From assembly GCF_002094305.1 (NCBI RefSeq), contig NZ_LWTX01000011.1, forward strand, positions 1 through 64,000: 64,000 nt of DNA, given 5' to 3'. The number at the start of each line of letters is the position of its first letter. The first letter of the stretch is position 1. The translations under genes and the position numbers were made by a program. The stretch comes from Prescottella equi. GTDB lineage: Bacteria; Actinomycetota; Actinomycetes; Mycobacteriales; Mycobacteriaceae. Shown piece by piece: positions 35,304 through 44,054 of this stretch. The notes under the pieces are model-generated. The model saw only the letters and a program-made list of their open reading frames with translations. It did no database searches and was not told the DNA's origin.

Positions 35304-35828
35304 GTGAGTGTCACCAACGGCAGTGGAGTCACCGGAAACGGCAGCCGGGCGATGGGCGACGGGGTCCCGACGACGATCTCCTCGATCCCCCTGACCGATC
35401 CCCACAACCCCGAGACCGCCTCGATCGGCACCCTCGTGCGCGACGCGACCGCCCAGGTCTCGACGCTGTTCCGCGCCGAGGTGGAACTCGCGAAGGCCGA
35501 GGTGACCAGTGAGGTCAAGAAGGGCGTGCAGGGCAGCCTCTTCTTCATCCTCGCGCTGTCCGTGCTGGTCTTCAGCGCGTTCTTCTTCTTCTTCTTCCTC
35601 GCCGAACTGCTCAGCGTGTGGCTGGACCGGTGGGCGTCGTTCCTCATCGTCTTCGCGCTGATGCTGGTCGTGACCGGGGTGCTCGCGCTGCTCGGCTACC
35701 TGCGGGTCCGCAAGCTCCGCGCACCGAACAAGACGATCGATTCCCTCAAGCAGGCTGCCACGGTGCTGCCCGGCCAGCGTCCGGAGGCAGGCTCCCCGCT
35801 CGGCACCGGAACGGGCACCGCCGGCTGA
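35304..35828 (+). CDS. Holin-superfamily-III (DUF1469-like) membrane protein, Rv3669-type
   Basis: 174 residues from the GTG at 35304, with GGAGG upstream. A soluble N-terminal half with an amphipathic helix (TLVRDATAQVSTLFRAEVELAKAEV) is followed by two strong membrane helices, the first with six consecutive phenylalanines, and a basic tail. This is the actinobacterial phage-holin-family III protein; the name reflects weak fold similarity and does not imply a prophage. In M. tuberculosis the equivalent gene also precedes ephE. Role unknown. Confidence 0.85.
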   Translation: MSVTNGSGVTGNGSRAMGDGVPTTISSIPLTDPHNPETASIGTLVRDATAQVSTLFRAEVELAKAEVTSEVKKGVQGSLFFILALSVLVFSAFFFFFFLAELLSVWLDRWASFLIVFALMLVVTGVLALLGYLRVRKLRAPNKTIDSLKQAATVLPGQRPEAGSPLGTGTGTAG

Positions 35829-35848
35829 TCGTTGCCGAGGCCCGATCA

Positions 35849-36784
35849 GTGACCCAACCAGATCCGTCCACGGTCCGTTTCGACGGACCGTGGACACATC
35901 GGGACATCCACGCCAACGGCATCCGTATCCACATCGCCGAGGCCGGCCCGTCCCACCCCGACGCCCCGCTCGTCGTGCTCCTGCACGGCTTCGCCGACTT
36001 CTGGTGGACGTGGCGCCACCAGCTGACCCCGCTGGCCGACGCCGGCTTCCGGACCGTCGCGGTCGACCTGCGCGGCTACGGCGACACCGACACCCCGCCC
36101 CGCGGCTACGACGGATGGACCCTCGCCGGCGACATCGCCGGCCTGATCCGCGCGATGGGCCACACCGACGCGACCCTCGTCGGCCACGCCGACGGTGGCC
36201 TCGTCTGCTGGGCCACCGCTCTCCTGCACCCCCGGCTGGTGCGCTCCATCGGCCTGGTCAGTTCGCCGCACCCGATCGCGCTCAAGGACGCCGTGCTGCG
36301 CGACCGTCGTCAGCGGCGGGCCCTGCTGCCGACGTTCCTTCGCTACCAGGTGCCGTGGCGTCCCGAGCGGCGGCTGCTGCAGGACCAGGGCGCCGAGGTG
36401 GAGCGTCTGTTGCGCGCCCGATCAGGGCCGGCCTGGGTGCAGTCCGACGAGTTCCCGGAGGTGGTCCGCCGACTACGGTCCGCGATCCGCATCCCACGCG
36501 TCGCCCACTCGGCGCTGGAGTACCAGCGGTGGGCGTTCCGCAGCCAGTTCCGCCCCGACGGCCACCGCTTCATGACGGCGATGGATCACACGTTGCGGAT
36601 ACCCGTCCTGCAGATCCACGGCGACCTGGACCCGTACGTGTCGAAGCGGACCGTCGAGCGGTCCACCCGGCTCGCGCCCGGCCAGCAACTGCACTCGATC
36701 CCGGAGGTCGGCCATTTCGCGCACCAGGAGGCGCCCGCCGAGGTGACCGCGGAACTGCTGCGTTTCGCCCTCGCGTCACGCTGA
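35849..36784 (+). CDS. ephE: Alpha/beta hydrolase, epoxide-hydrolase type (EphE-like)
   Basis: 311 residues from the GTG at 35849, 20 bases after the previous stop. The oxyanion motif HGFADFWWTW begins at residue 46; the nucleophile is Asp115 in VGHADGG, which points to the epoxide-hydrolase/haloalkane-dehalogenase branch rather than an esterase; the catalytic His is in VGHFAHQE. The position immediately before marP matches Rv3670 (ephE). Substrate unknown. It terminates in a perfect hairpin shared with marP. Confidence 0.88.
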   Translation: MTQPDPSTVRFDGPWTHRDIHANGIRIHIAEAGPSHPDAPLVVLLHGFADFWWTWRHQLTPLADAGFRTVAVDLRGYGDTDTPPRGYDGWTLAGDIAGLIRAMGHTDATLVGHADGGLVCWATALLHPRLVRSIGLVSSPHPIALKDAVLRDRRQRRALLPTFLRYQVPWRPERRLLQDQGAEVERLLRARSGPAWVQSDEFPEVVRRLRSAIRIPRVAHSALEYQRWAFRSQFRPDGHRFMTAMDHTLRIPVLQIHGDLDPYVSKRTVERSTRLAPGQQLHSIPEVGHFAHQEAPAEVTAELLRFALASR

Positions 36785-36786
36785 CC

Positions 36787-36821
36787 ATCACCTGACCCGG
36801 CCCTGAGCCGGGTCAGGTGAT
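36787..36821. terminator. Bidirectional terminator overlapping the marP stop codon
   Basis: A perfect 15-bp stem (ATCACCTGACCCGGC with GCCGGGTCAGGTGAT) and loop CCTGA, located 3 bases after the ephE stop. The marP stop codon (36815-36813) lies within its right arm. Confidence 0.85.
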
Positions 36822-38003
36822 GCAGACGCCCGTGCCCACGGCGGCGCGGGACTGCCCGGCCTGCTCGAGCTGGCGCGACACCTCGTCCGCGGTGAGGACG
36901 AAACCGGTGTCGCTGTCGTCGACCGCGGCACCGAAGACGACGCCCAGGACGCGTCCCTGCTCGTCGACGAGCGGTCCACCCGAATTGCCCTGACGAATCG
37001 ACCCGCGCACCGTGTACACCTCGCGCTCGACGTTGCCGGAGCGGTAGATGTCCGGTCCGCGCAGGTCGAGGACCTCACGGATCCGGGCGGCGCTGGCCGT
37101 GTAGGGGCCACCGCCGGGGTATCCGAGCACGATCGCACTGTCGCCGGTGCGTGCCTTCTCGGGCGCGAACTGCAGCACCTCCGCGGTGAGCCCGGGTACG
37201 TCGAGCACCGCGACGTCCACCGCCGGATCGAACAGCACGACGTTCGCATCGAGGGGGCCCGCGGCCGTATCGACGGTCACCGACGACGTACCCGCCACGA
37301 CGTGCGCGTTGGTCATCACCCGTTCGGGGCCGACGACGAAGCCGGATCCCTCGAGCGCCTTCTGGCAGCTCGGCGCGGCGCCGCGGATCCGCAGGACACT
37401 CGACTGCAGCTGCTGCGCCACCGGGCTCGCGAGCACGCTGGCGTCGGGCGGCTCGACGTTGGTGATGGGCGTCCGGCCGAACGGCCCGATGACGTCGGGC
37501 AGACCGGACGTGTCGAGCAGCGCCGAGAACTCGCTCGGCACGTTGCGCAGCCAGTCCGGTGCGACGTCGTCGACGGTGCTGAGCACCTTCGATCCGCGTA
37601 CCGCGGTGGCCACGTTGGCCTGGGTCGAGGTGGCCAGCGGGATGGCGAGCAGCCACGCCGCGACCAGGACGGCCGTGAGCTGAAGTCCGGCGCCGACGAC
37701 GCTGTCCACCGACCGCGCGACCGGGCTGTGCATGCCGCTGCGGGCCGCGCGGCCCAGCACCATGCCGGCGACCTCGCCGATCACCACGAGCACGACGATC
37801 AGCGCGATGCCGGCGAGCACCCGGGCGCGCCCCTCGTCGACGTGGACCAGCACGTGCGGCGCGATGAGGATGCCGGCGACCGCGCCCAGCACGACGCCGA
37901 GGAACGCGAGTGCCGACGCGACCGCACCCTGCCGCCAGCCCGACGACGCGGCCAGCAGCGCAATCAGGATCACCGCCAGGTCGATCCATGCGGATCCGCT
38001 CAC
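36813..38003 (-). CDS. marP: Membrane-anchored periplasmic serine protease MarP
   Basis: 396 residues, almost the length of the M. tuberculosis protein. Four membrane helices occupy about residues 1-125; the periplasmic chymotrypsin-like domain has His234 (NAHVVAG), Asp263 (DPAVDVAVL) and Ser341 (GNSGGPL). Cys213 and Cys394 match the disulfide known in MarP that stabilises the active state under oxidative stress. MarP supports acid and oxidant resistance, in mycobacteria partly by activating the peptidoglycan hydrolase RipA. It is the last gene of the nth-tlpA-nudix-marP string and overlaps the Nudix gene by four bases. Confidence 0.95.
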   Translation of the reverse strand: MSGSAWIDLAVILIALLAASSGWRQGAVASALAFLGVVLGAVAGILIAPHVLVHVDEGRARVLAGIALIVVLVVIGEVAGMVLGRAARSGMHSPVARSVDSVVGAGLQLTAVLVAAWLLAIPLATSTQANVATAVRGSKVLSTVDDVAPDWLRNVPSEFSALLDTSGLPDVIGPFGRTPITNVEPPDASVLASPVAQQLQSSVLRIRGAAPSCQKALEGSGFVVGPERVMTNAHVVAGTSSVTVDTAAGPLDANVVLFDPAVDVAVLDVPGLTAEVLQFAPEKARTGDSAIVLGYPGGGPYTASAARIREVLDLRGPDIYRSGNVEREVYTVRGSIRQGNSGGPLVDEQGRVLGVVFGAAVDDSDTGFVLTADEVSRQLEQAGQSRAAVGTGVCIT

Positions 38004-38773
38004 CGCTCCCCCTTCCGGGCCTGGTGTCCGAGGGTTCCGTCGTTGTCGTCCATCCCGGTCGCGACCCTGGTGAGCGTCGCGTCGAGGTCACGGACGTCGC
38101 GGTGGTCCCATTCGATCTCCCAACCGGACACCGCGAACAGTCCCGCGAGCACGCCGGCGGTGAAACCCCACACGAGCATTCCGTCCACCTCGAACGCCGG
38201 GCCCTGGTAGCCGGCGCGGTGCCGGACCTGGAACCGGTTGTCGGGGTCGATCAGGTCCCGCACGGGCACCCGAACCACGCGTTCGGCCTCGGCCACGTCG
38301 ACGACGCCGACCGGGCTGGGATCGCGCCAGTAGGCGAGCACCGGCGTGACGTCGAAACCGGACGGCGGGATGAACAGCTGCGGCAGCGTCACGAGCGGCT
38401 GCACGCCGCTGCGTTCCAGACCGGTCTCCTCCTCGGCTTCGCGCAGAGCCGTGTCGACCGGGCCGTCGTCCTCCGGGTCGGCCGCGCCGCCGGGGAAGGC
38501 CACCTGGCCGCTGTGCTGGCGCATCGTCGACGCCCGCTGTGTCAGCAGCACGTCGGCGTCGGCGGGCAGTCCGCCGACGGCGAGGGGATCGGACTCGGGC
38601 GAGCCACCGAACAGCACCAGCACCGCGGCGGGCCGCACGGCGGCGCCGTCGGGGGCGCGCCGGTCGAGCACCGGGTTGACGCGGTTGGGGTCCGCGGGCG
38701 GGGTGTGCGTGACACCGCGCAACCACTCGGGTGCGGCGGCGGGGTTCAGCGGCGGATGCGATCGGAAGCTCAT
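38000..38773 (-). CDS. Nudix hydrolase, CoA-diphosphatase (NudL-like) type
   Basis: 257 residues. The segment QHSGQVAFPGGAADPEDDG leading into the Nudix box (Gly95/96 through REAEEETGL at 111-119) resembles bacterial CoA pyrophosphatases, which hydrolyse CoA and its derivatives to 4'-phosphopantetheine compounds and 3',5'-ADP. Four-base overlaps on both sides join it to marP and the TlpA-like gene. Corresponds by position to Rv3672c. Activity on CoA is inferred from the motif context. Confidence 0.88.
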   Translation of the reverse strand: MSFRSHPPLNPAAAPEWLRGVTHTPPADPNRVNPVLDRRAPDGAAVRPAAVLVLFGGSPESDPLAVGGLPADADVLLTQRASTMRQHSGQVAFPGGAADPEDDGPVDTALREAEEETGLERSGVQPLVTLPQLFIPPSGFDVTPVLAYWRDPSPVGVVDVAEAERVVRVPVRDLIDPDNRFQVRHRAGYQGPAFEVDGMLVWGFTAGVLAGLFAVSGWEIEWDHRDVRDLDATLTRVATGMDDNDGTLGHQARKGER

Positions 38774-39438
38774 GCGGCGACGCCGAGGTACTGCTGGACG
38801 ACGTCGGCGATCTCGTCGACGCTGCGGAACGGCTGCGGCAGGATCTTCGCCACGGTGCCGTCGGGACGGATCAGCACGGACACCGGCAACACGGCGGGTG
38901 ATCCGACGGCGGCCTGGACGCGTGCCGACCCGTCCTGGACCCCGGGCAGGTGGACGTCGTACTCGGCGAGGCGTGCGAGGGCGTTCGCCTCGTTTGGATC
39001 GGTGTGCACCGTGAGAACGGTAACCGCGCTACCGGCCCGGTCGGCGTACTGCTGCAGATACGGCAGTTCCTCCCGGCACGGTCCGCACCAGTAGGCCCAC
39101 AGGTTGAGCAGGACCGGCTTGCCCGCCAGTGCGGCGGCAAGGTCGACGCGGCTACCGTCGCCGACGCATTCGAGGGTGATGCCCTCGAGCACCGAGCCGT
39201 CGGGGGCGGGACCGCCGGGCGCCGGGCACGGTTCCAACTCGGCGTCGGCGCGGGCCGCGGCCAGCGCCTCCGGGGTGTCGGCGGCGCGCCGCTCCTGCTG
39301 CGACGCCGATCGGTCCGCACCGGGGTAGCCGCCGACGTCGACGGCCTCGTCGTCGCCGCGCGGCCAGATGGCGACGATCAGCCCCACCACCACCACGAGC
39401 GCGACGAGGCTCCAGCGCGCACCACTCGACATCCGCAT
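38770..39438 (-). CDS. TlpA/ResA-like membrane-anchored thioredoxin-fold protein
   Basis: 222 residues from the ATG at 39438. A GTG at 39447 that overlaps the nth stop (GTGA) is an alternative, but the AGG before it is only three bases away. A single N-terminal membrane helix (about 9-26) anchors a periplasmic thioredoxin domain with the active site WCGPC at 117-121; the cis-proline is in AVLPVSVLI. Two further cysteines, at 71 and 91, precede the domain. It probably exchanges disulfides outside the membrane, and the neighbouring MarP depends on a disulfide. By position it is Rv3673c. Confidence 0.88.
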   Translation of the reverse strand: MRMSSGARWSLVALVVVVGLIVAIWPRGDDEAVDVGGYPGADRSASQQERRAADTPEALAAARADAELEPCPAPGGPAPDGSVLEGITLECVGDGSRVDLAAALAGKPVLLNLWAYWCGPCREELPYLQQYADRAGSAVTVLTVHTDPNEANALARLAEYDVHLPGVQDGSARVQAAVGSPAVLPVSVLIRPDGTVAKILPQPFRSVDEIADVVQQYLGVAA

Positions 39439-39443
39439 ACTGC

Positions 39444-40217
39444 TCACATACCTGCCAGTTCGAGAAGGTGTTCGGTCTCGGGGCCCTTCACGAGCGCGGC
39501 CGCCGCGACCTTGTCGGTGGGGCCGGTGCCGTAGGAGGGGCAGTCCTTGGCGAGCACGCACACCCCGCACGCCGGTTTGCGCGCATGGCAGACCCGTCGT
39601 CCGTGGAAGATCACGCGGTGCGACAGATCGGTCCATTCCTTGCGTTCGATGAGCGCGCCGACCGCGTGCTCCACCTTCACCGGATCGGTCTCCTCGGTCC
39701 ATTTCCAGCGTCGGACGAGCCGCCCGAAGTGGGTGTCGACTGTGATTCCGGGCACGCCGAAAGCGTTACCGAGAACGACGTTGGCGGTCTTGCGGCCGAT
39801 GCCCGGCAGCGTCACGAGGTCCTTCAGTTTGTTCGGGACCTCGCCGTCGTATCGCTCGAGCAGAGCCTGGCCGAGGCCGATGATCGAGGTCGCCTTGTTC
39901 CGGTAGAAACCGGTCGACCGGATGTACTCCTCGAGCTCCACGCGATCGGCCTCGGCGTAGGCGCGGGCGTCCGGGTAGCGGGCGAAGAGGGCGGGAGTTA
40001 CCTGGTTGACCCGCACATCCGTGCACTGTGCCGACAGGATCGTCGCGACCGTCAACTCGAGGGGCGTGGTGAAGTCCAGCTCGCAGTAGACGTGCGGGAA
40101 GGCGTCCTTCAGGCGGCGGTTCATACGCCGGGCCCGGCGCACCAACGCCAGCCTGGACTCACCCGACGAGACAGGTTCTGCGTCCGATTTCGGTCCGCCG
40201 GCTGGGGTCGCATGCAC
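39444..40217 (-). CDS. nth: Endonuclease III (DNA glycosylase/AP lyase)
   Basis: 257 residues from the GTG at 40217. The helix-hairpin-helix LPGIGRKTA contains the catalytic Lys143; the catalytic Asp161 follows in VDTHFGR; the 4Fe-4S loop has Cys210, Cys217, Cys220 and Cys226 with the standard C-x6-C-x2-C-x5-C spacing. It removes oxidised pyrimidines and cleaves the abasic site in base-excision repair. The first about 30 residues are extra compared with the E. coli protein. It heads the four-gene overlapping operon ending with marP and seems to be made from a leaderless transcript. Confidence 0.95.
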   Translation of the reverse strand: MHATPAGGPKSDAEPVSSGESRLALVRRARRMNRRLKDAFPHVYCELDFTTPLELTVATILSAQCTDVRVNQVTPALFARYPDARAYAEADRVELEEYIRSTGFYRNKATSIIGLGQALLERYDGEVPNKLKDLVTLPGIGRKTANVVLGNAFGVPGITVDTHFGRLVRRWKWTEETDPVKVEHAVGALIERKEWTDLSHRVIFHGRRVCHARKPACGVCVLAKDCPSYGTGPTDKVAAAALVKGPETEHLLELAGM

Positions 40218-40224
40218 CCCGACA

Positions 40225-40230
40225 ACTCTA
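40225..40230 (-). promoter_or_regulatory. Candidate -10 box of a leaderless nth promoter
   Basis: On the minus strand TAGAGT is followed by TGTCGGG (7 bases) and the GTG start of nth. There is no ribosome binding site in that interval. Confidence 0.5.
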
Positions 40231-40299
40231 CGGACTCAGCGTCCGATCGGATTCCGGACCGTGTCGCTTCTGAGACCTTCGTTGTGTTTACTTCCGCAT

Positions 40300-40554
40300 A
40301 TGCAAGGTCTGGCTGTGGTGCTGTTTCCTGTGCTGCTGATGCTGTTCGCACTGGCAATGGAGCGCGTCGAGTTCCGGCTCCGCCGACTCACGGTCCGCGA
40401 GCAGGAGGTCGAGGAGTTCCTCGACCAGGCGAGCCAGTCGGAGGTGGCGACGCTCGCGTCCGAGGGGTTCCCGCACGCGCTGGCCCGTTTCAACCGCCGG
40501 CGTCGGCGCAGCGACGACGGTGACGAGGACCTGCCCGCCCGCCGCGCCAGCTAG
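40300..40554 (+). CDS. Small membrane protein, Rv3675-type
   Basis: 84 residues from the ATG at 40300, or 97 from a GTG at 40261; no ribosome binding site decides between them. One N-terminal membrane helix (LAVVLFPVLLMLFALAM) is followed by a charged segment with a coiled-coil-like heptad (VEFRLRRLTVREQEVEEFLDQ) and a strongly basic end, FNRRRRRSDD. Position between nth and crp, divergent from nth, matches Rv3675 of M. tuberculosis. Function unknown. Confidence 0.75.
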   Translation: MQGLAVVLFPVLLMLFALAMERVEFRLRRLTVREQEVEEFLDQASQSEVATLASEGFPHALARFNRRRRRSDDGDEDLPARRAS

Positions 40555-40628
40555 ACGGGCCTCCGCCTCCGGTCGGCCCATTACGTGCCGACGGTAGGTT
40601 TTCCTTCCGACGGGGTATCCGCGGTCTC

Positions 40629-41975
40629 GTGACCGGAACCAACGCCCCACCGACCACCACCGGGGCACCGTCCCCGCAATTGCGCCGCTCGGTCGGTGGC
40701 GTCCTGCTGTTCGTGTTCATCATCGGCGACGTGCTGGGCGCCGGGATCTACGCCCTCGTCGGGGTGATGGCGGGCGAGGTCGGCGGGGCGGTGTGGGTGC
40801 CCCTGCTCGTGGCACTCGCGATGGCCCTCACGACCGCGGCGTCGTACGCCGAACTCGTGACGAAGTATCCCGAGGCGGGTGGAGCCGCGGTGTTCGCCCG
40901 GCGCGCATTCGGTTCGGACACGATCTCCTTCCTGGTCGGCTTCGCGATGCTCGCGGCGGGCGTCACGAGCGCTGCCGGACTCGCGCACGCCTTCGCGGGC
41001 GAGTACCTGGGGACGTTCGTCGACCTGCCGGTCCTGCTGGCGGCCCTGGGATTCCTCGCCGTCGTCGCGGCGGTCAACGCCCGAGGCATCCGCGAGTCGC
41101 TGCGCGCGAACTTGCTGATGACGGTGATCGAGGTAGGCGGGCTCGTCCTCGTCGTGGTGCTGGCGGCGATCGTGCTCGCCCGCGGGGACGGCGAGCCCGG
41201 CCGTCTGCTCGAGTTCGATGCCGACCGAGCCCCTGCGATGGCAGTGCTTGCCGCCGCGCTGCTGGCGTACTACTCGTTCGTCGGCTTCGAGACCTCGGCG
41301 AACATTGCCGAGGAGGTGCGCGACGTCCGTCGCGTGTACCCGCGGGCGCTGTTCGGTGCGCTGCTCACGGCCGGCGCCGTCTACGTGCTGGTGGGGATGG
41401 CGGTCTCGATCGTGCTGCCGCCGGAACAGGTGGCCGCGTCGACGGGCCCACTCCTGGAGGTCGTGTCCGCCACGAACCTGGGCGTGCCGGACCGGTTGTT
41501 CGGTGCGATCGCACTCGTGGCCGTCGCCAACGGCGCGCTCCTGACGATGATCATGGCCAGCCGCCTGCTGTACGGCATGGCCTCGCACGGTCTGGTGCCG
41601 TCGATGTTCGGGCGGGTGCTGCCGCGGCGCCGCACCCCGTGGGTGGCGATCCTCGCGACGACGGCGGTGGCGATGGTGCTGTGCACGACGAGTTCTCTCG
41701 ATGCCCTGGCGGAGACTGTCGTCCTTCTCCTTCTGTTCGTGTTCGTGAGCACCAACGTCGCGGTTCTGGTCCTGCGCCGCGACCGGGTGGGCGAGCCTCA
41801 CTTCCGAACACCGACGGTGCTACCGATCCTCGCGCTGCTGACGTGTGTCGTGCTCCTGACGCAACAGAGCGCCGCCACGTGGCTGCGGGGCGCGGTGTTT
41901 CTGGCACTGGGCCTCGGCCTGTATGCCCTGGCCCGGTTCCGGTCGCGGCGCACCGACCCGGAGGTGACGTCGTGA
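40629..41975 (+). CDS. APC-superfamily amino acid permease
   Basis: 448 residues from the GTG at 40629. The first helix has the unwound GDVLGAGIYALVG motif of the APC fold, helix 6 has SFVGFETSANIAEEVRDVRR, and 12 helices are likely. Members import amino acids or amines with protons. TATCCG stands 7 bases before the GTG and no clear ribosome binding site is present. The last four bases overlap the GTG of the next gene (GTGA), so the two products are made together. Both are absent from the equivalent mycobacterial locus as I recall it. Confidence 0.86.
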   Translation: MTGTNAPPTTTGAPSPQLRRSVGGVLLFVFIIGDVLGAGIYALVGVMAGEVGGAVWVPLLVALAMALTTAASYAELVTKYPEAGGAAVFARRAFGSDTISFLVGFAMLAAGVTSAAGLAHAFAGEYLGTFVDLPVLLAALGFLAVVAAVNARGIRESLRANLLMTVIEVGGLVLVVVLAAIVLARGDGEPGRLLEFDADRAPAMAVLAAALLAYYSFVGFETSANIAEEVRDVRRVYPRALFGALLTAGAVYVLVGMAVSIVLPPEQVAASTGPLLEVVSATNLGVPDRLFGAIALVAVANGALLTMIMASRLLYGMASHGLVPSMFGRVLPRRRTPWVAILATTAVAMVLCTTSSLDALAETVVLLLLFVFVSTNVAVLVLRRDRVGEPHFRTPTVLPILALLTCVVLLTQQSAATWLRGAVFLALGLGLYALARFRSRRTDPEVTS

Positions 41976-43009
41976 TCGTCGGCGTCGTCGCGGATCCCGG
42001 TTTCTCGACCCGGCTGGCGCAGATTCTCACCGACCGGCTGCCCGAATTGCTGCGGGCGACGCCACTCGACGCGTCCGCCGAGGTCGAGGTCGAGAACGTC
42101 GCGCTGACCCTCCCGCCGGCGACCGACGGCTCCCCTGCGCTCGACGAGTGGTTCGACGTTCTGCAGCACAAGTTCGACCTGGTCCTCGTCGTTTCCGAGA
42201 TGCCCCGGCGACAGGCGTCCCGGGCCGTCGTCGCCGAGGTCTTCCGCGACCGGATGTGCGTGTTCTACACGCCGTCCTTCGGCGTGCTCGGGACCTCGCG
42301 TCGGCTGCTGCGCACCGTCGCGGACCTGCTGCCGCACCTTCTCGGGACGGGCGCGTCCGGGCCTGCACCGGCGGGCACCCGTTGGGTCGCCGACGCGGAC
42401 GGCGGCGGCCGGCTGGTGTCGACGTCTCCGCTCGGCCGGGTGCGGCTGGTGGCCGGGATGGTGCGGGGCAATCGTCCGTGGCGGCTGATCCCGGCCTTGT
42501 CGGGAGCCTTCGGCGCGGCGAGCGCGGCATCGGCGTTCGGTGTCTTCTACGCGAGCATCTGGCAGATGGCGGCATCGATGAGCGTCACCCGGCTGACGCT
42601 GGTGACACTGGCCGTCCTGGTGGCGGTCAGCACCTGGCTGATCGTGCCGAACGGACTCTGGGAGCGCCCGAATTTCCGCAGCACCCGCGCCGATCGCGTG
42701 CTGTACAACTCCGCCACGCTCGGCACGGTGGTGGCGGGCGCGGTCTGCATGTACGGGCTGCTCCTGCTCGCGGTGATGCTCGCCGCCGTGGTCGTGGTGC
42801 CGGACGACTATCTCGCGGAGCAACTCGGCGCGCCGGCGACCCTCGCGACCTACGTCAAACTCGCATGGCTCGCCGCCTCGCTCGGCATCGCCGCGGGTGC
42901 GGTGGGTTCGACGACGTCGGACCGCACCGAGATCCTCCGCGCGACGTACGGGCGCAGGGAGGTCGAGCGACGTCAGGCCGCCGACCGAGAAAAGGACGCG
43001 GAGACGTGA
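41972..43009 (+). CDS. Membrane protein of unknown function coupled to the APC permease
   Basis: 345 residues from the GTG at 41972, with GGAGG seven bases upstream. The first about 165 residues look soluble, with alternating strands and helices (MIVGVVADPGFSTRLAQIL, DLVLVVSEMPRRQASRAVVAEV), resembling a nucleotide- or sugar-binding Rossmann-like domain but without a clear phosphate-binding loop. The second half has four or five membrane helices from about residue 185 and a basic C-terminal tail. I do not recognise the family. Coupling by a 4-base overlap suggests a role connected with the amino acid permease, for example as a regulatory or energising partner, which is inference. Confidence 0.75.
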   Translation: MIVGVVADPGFSTRLAQILTDRLPELLRATPLDASAEVEVENVALTLPPATDGSPALDEWFDVLQHKFDLVLVVSEMPRRQASRAVVAEVFRDRMCVFYTPSFGVLGTSRRLLRTVADLLPHLLGTGASGPAPAGTRWVADADGGGRLVSTSPLGRVRLVAGMVRGNRPWRLIPALSGAFGAASAASAFGVFYASIWQMAASMSVTRLTLVTLAVLVAVSTWLIVPNGLWERPNFRSTRADRVLYNSATLGTVVAGAVCMYGLLLLAVMLAAVVVVPDDYLAEQLGAPATLATYVKLAWLAASLGIAAGAVGSTTSDRTEILRATYGRREVERRQAADREKDAET

Positions 43010-43106
43010 TGGAATGTCCCGGAACCCCGTACGCTCGGTCCGCCGGCTCTTGTCGGCTCCGTGGACGCGACATGGACACCGACTCGCAGAACTCTCCGTG
43101 GTGTCC

Positions 43107-43138
43107 GTGACTCGTCACACAGGCGCGGCAAGTAGACT
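43107..43138 (+). promoter_or_regulatory. Candidate crp promoter with palindrome over the -35 position
   Basis: TAGACT at 43133-43138 is a plausible -10 box. The palindrome GTGAC-TC-GTCAC at 43107-43118 covers the expected -35. It resembles a Crp/GlxR half-site pair but with 4 bases, not 6, between GTGA and TCAC, so autoregulation is uncertain. The leader to the GTG would be about 75 bases. Confidence 0.4.
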
Positions 43139-43219
43139 TTGTGTGCGTACTCGTTGCATGAGACTCCAGTCATGTGCAGCAACTTGCATCGATGAACAGT
43201 TTTTCCCAAAGGAGCGCAC

Positions 43220-43894
43220 GTGGACGAGGTCCTGGCCAGAGCCGGCATCTTCCAAGGAGTCGAGCCCTCGGCGGTGGCTGCACTGGTCAAGCAGCTTCAG
43301 CCCGTCGATTTCCCGCGCGGGCACGTCATCTTCAACGAGGGTGAGCCCGGTGACCGGCTGTACATCATCGTTTCCGGCAAGGTGAAGCTCGGCCGTCGTT
43401 CGCCGGACGGCCGCGAGAACCTGCTGACGATCATGGGCCCGTCCGACATGTTCGGCGAGCTCTCGATCTTCGACCCGGGTCCGCGCACGTCGACCGCGAC
43501 CACCGTCACCGAGGTCCGCGCCGTGAGCATGGACCGGGACGCCCTCAAGTCGTGGATCGACCAGCGTCCGGAGATCGCGGAGCAGCTGCTGCGCGTCCTC
43601 GCGCGCCGCCTGCGTCGCACCAACAACAACCTCGCGGACCTGATCTTCACCGACGTCCCGGGTCGTGTCGCGAAGGCGCTGCTGCAGCTCGCACAGCGCT
43701 TCGGTACGCAGGAGGCCGGCTCGCTCCGCGTCACCCACGACCTGACGCAGGAAGAGATCGCCCAGCTCGTCGGCGCTTCGCGCGAGACCGTGAACAAGGC
43801 ACTGGCCGACTTCGCGCACCGCGGCTGGCTGCGCCTCGAGGGCAAGAGCGTCCTGATCTCCGACTCGGAGCGTCTGGCGCGCCGCGCCCGCTGA
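43220..43894 (+). CDS. crp: Crp/GlxR-type cAMP-responsive global regulator
   Basis: 224 residues from the GTG at 43220 with AAAGGAG five bases upstream. N-terminal cyclic-nucleotide-binding barrel ([40 protein letters not shown]), dimerisation helix, and C-terminal winged helix with recognition segment [20 protein letters not shown]. Length and sequence agree closely with M. tuberculosis Crp (Rv3676) and corynebacterial GlxR, which bind TGTGA-N6-TCACA sites and control respiration, carbon use, rpf and whiB genes. It is followed by a strong terminator and stands alone. Confidence 0.95.
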   Translation: MDEVLARAGIFQGVEPSAVAALVKQLQPVDFPRGHVIFNEGEPGDRLYIIVSGKVKLGRRSPDGRENLLTIMGPSDMFGELSIFDPGPRTSTATTVTEVRAVSMDRDALKSWIDQRPEIAEQLLRVLARRLRRTNNNLADLIFTDVPGRVAKALLQLAQRFGTQEAGSLRVTHDLTQEEIAQLVGASRETVNKALADFAHRGWLRLEGKSVLISDSERLARRAR

Positions 43895-43925
43895 TCGCGC
43901 GAGCGACAGCACCGAACGACTCGAC

Positions 43926-43956
43926 GCCGCCCGATCCCGCGATGGGATCGGGCGGC
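43926..43956 (+). terminator. Terminator of crp
   Basis: A perfect 13-bp stem, GCCGCCCGATCCC with GGGATCGGGCGGC, loop GCGAT, followed by TT, 31 bases after the crp stop. Confidence 0.85.
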
Positions 43957-44024
43957 TTCGTCGTTCGCCGGACGCCGCGCTATGCGCAATTGGGCATATC
44001 TCGACCCGAATTTCGCATTCGACA

Positions 44025-44039
44025 GGCATTCGGTATGCC
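44025..44039. promoter_or_regulatory. Palindromic motif GGCAT-N5-ATGCC before the formamidase gene
   Basis: GGCATTCGGTATGCC lies 15 bases upstream of the GTG at 44055. The part TTCGGTATG also occurs, on the other strand, before the aminomuconate operon (51787-51796). It may be a LysR site or contain the -10 box (TATGCC). Confidence 0.45.
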
Positions 44040-44054
44040 CCAGAGGATGAAACG

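Noticed and set aside
35304-35828. Prophage remnant suggested by the holin-like membrane protein
   Set aside because: No other phage gene is near, and the gene belongs to the conserved Rv3669-Rv3682-type block.
43107-43118. Canonical Crp/GlxR autoregulatory site before crp
   Set aside because: GTGAC-TC-GTCAC has four bases, not six, between GTGA and TCAC; kept only as a low-confidence promoter feature.
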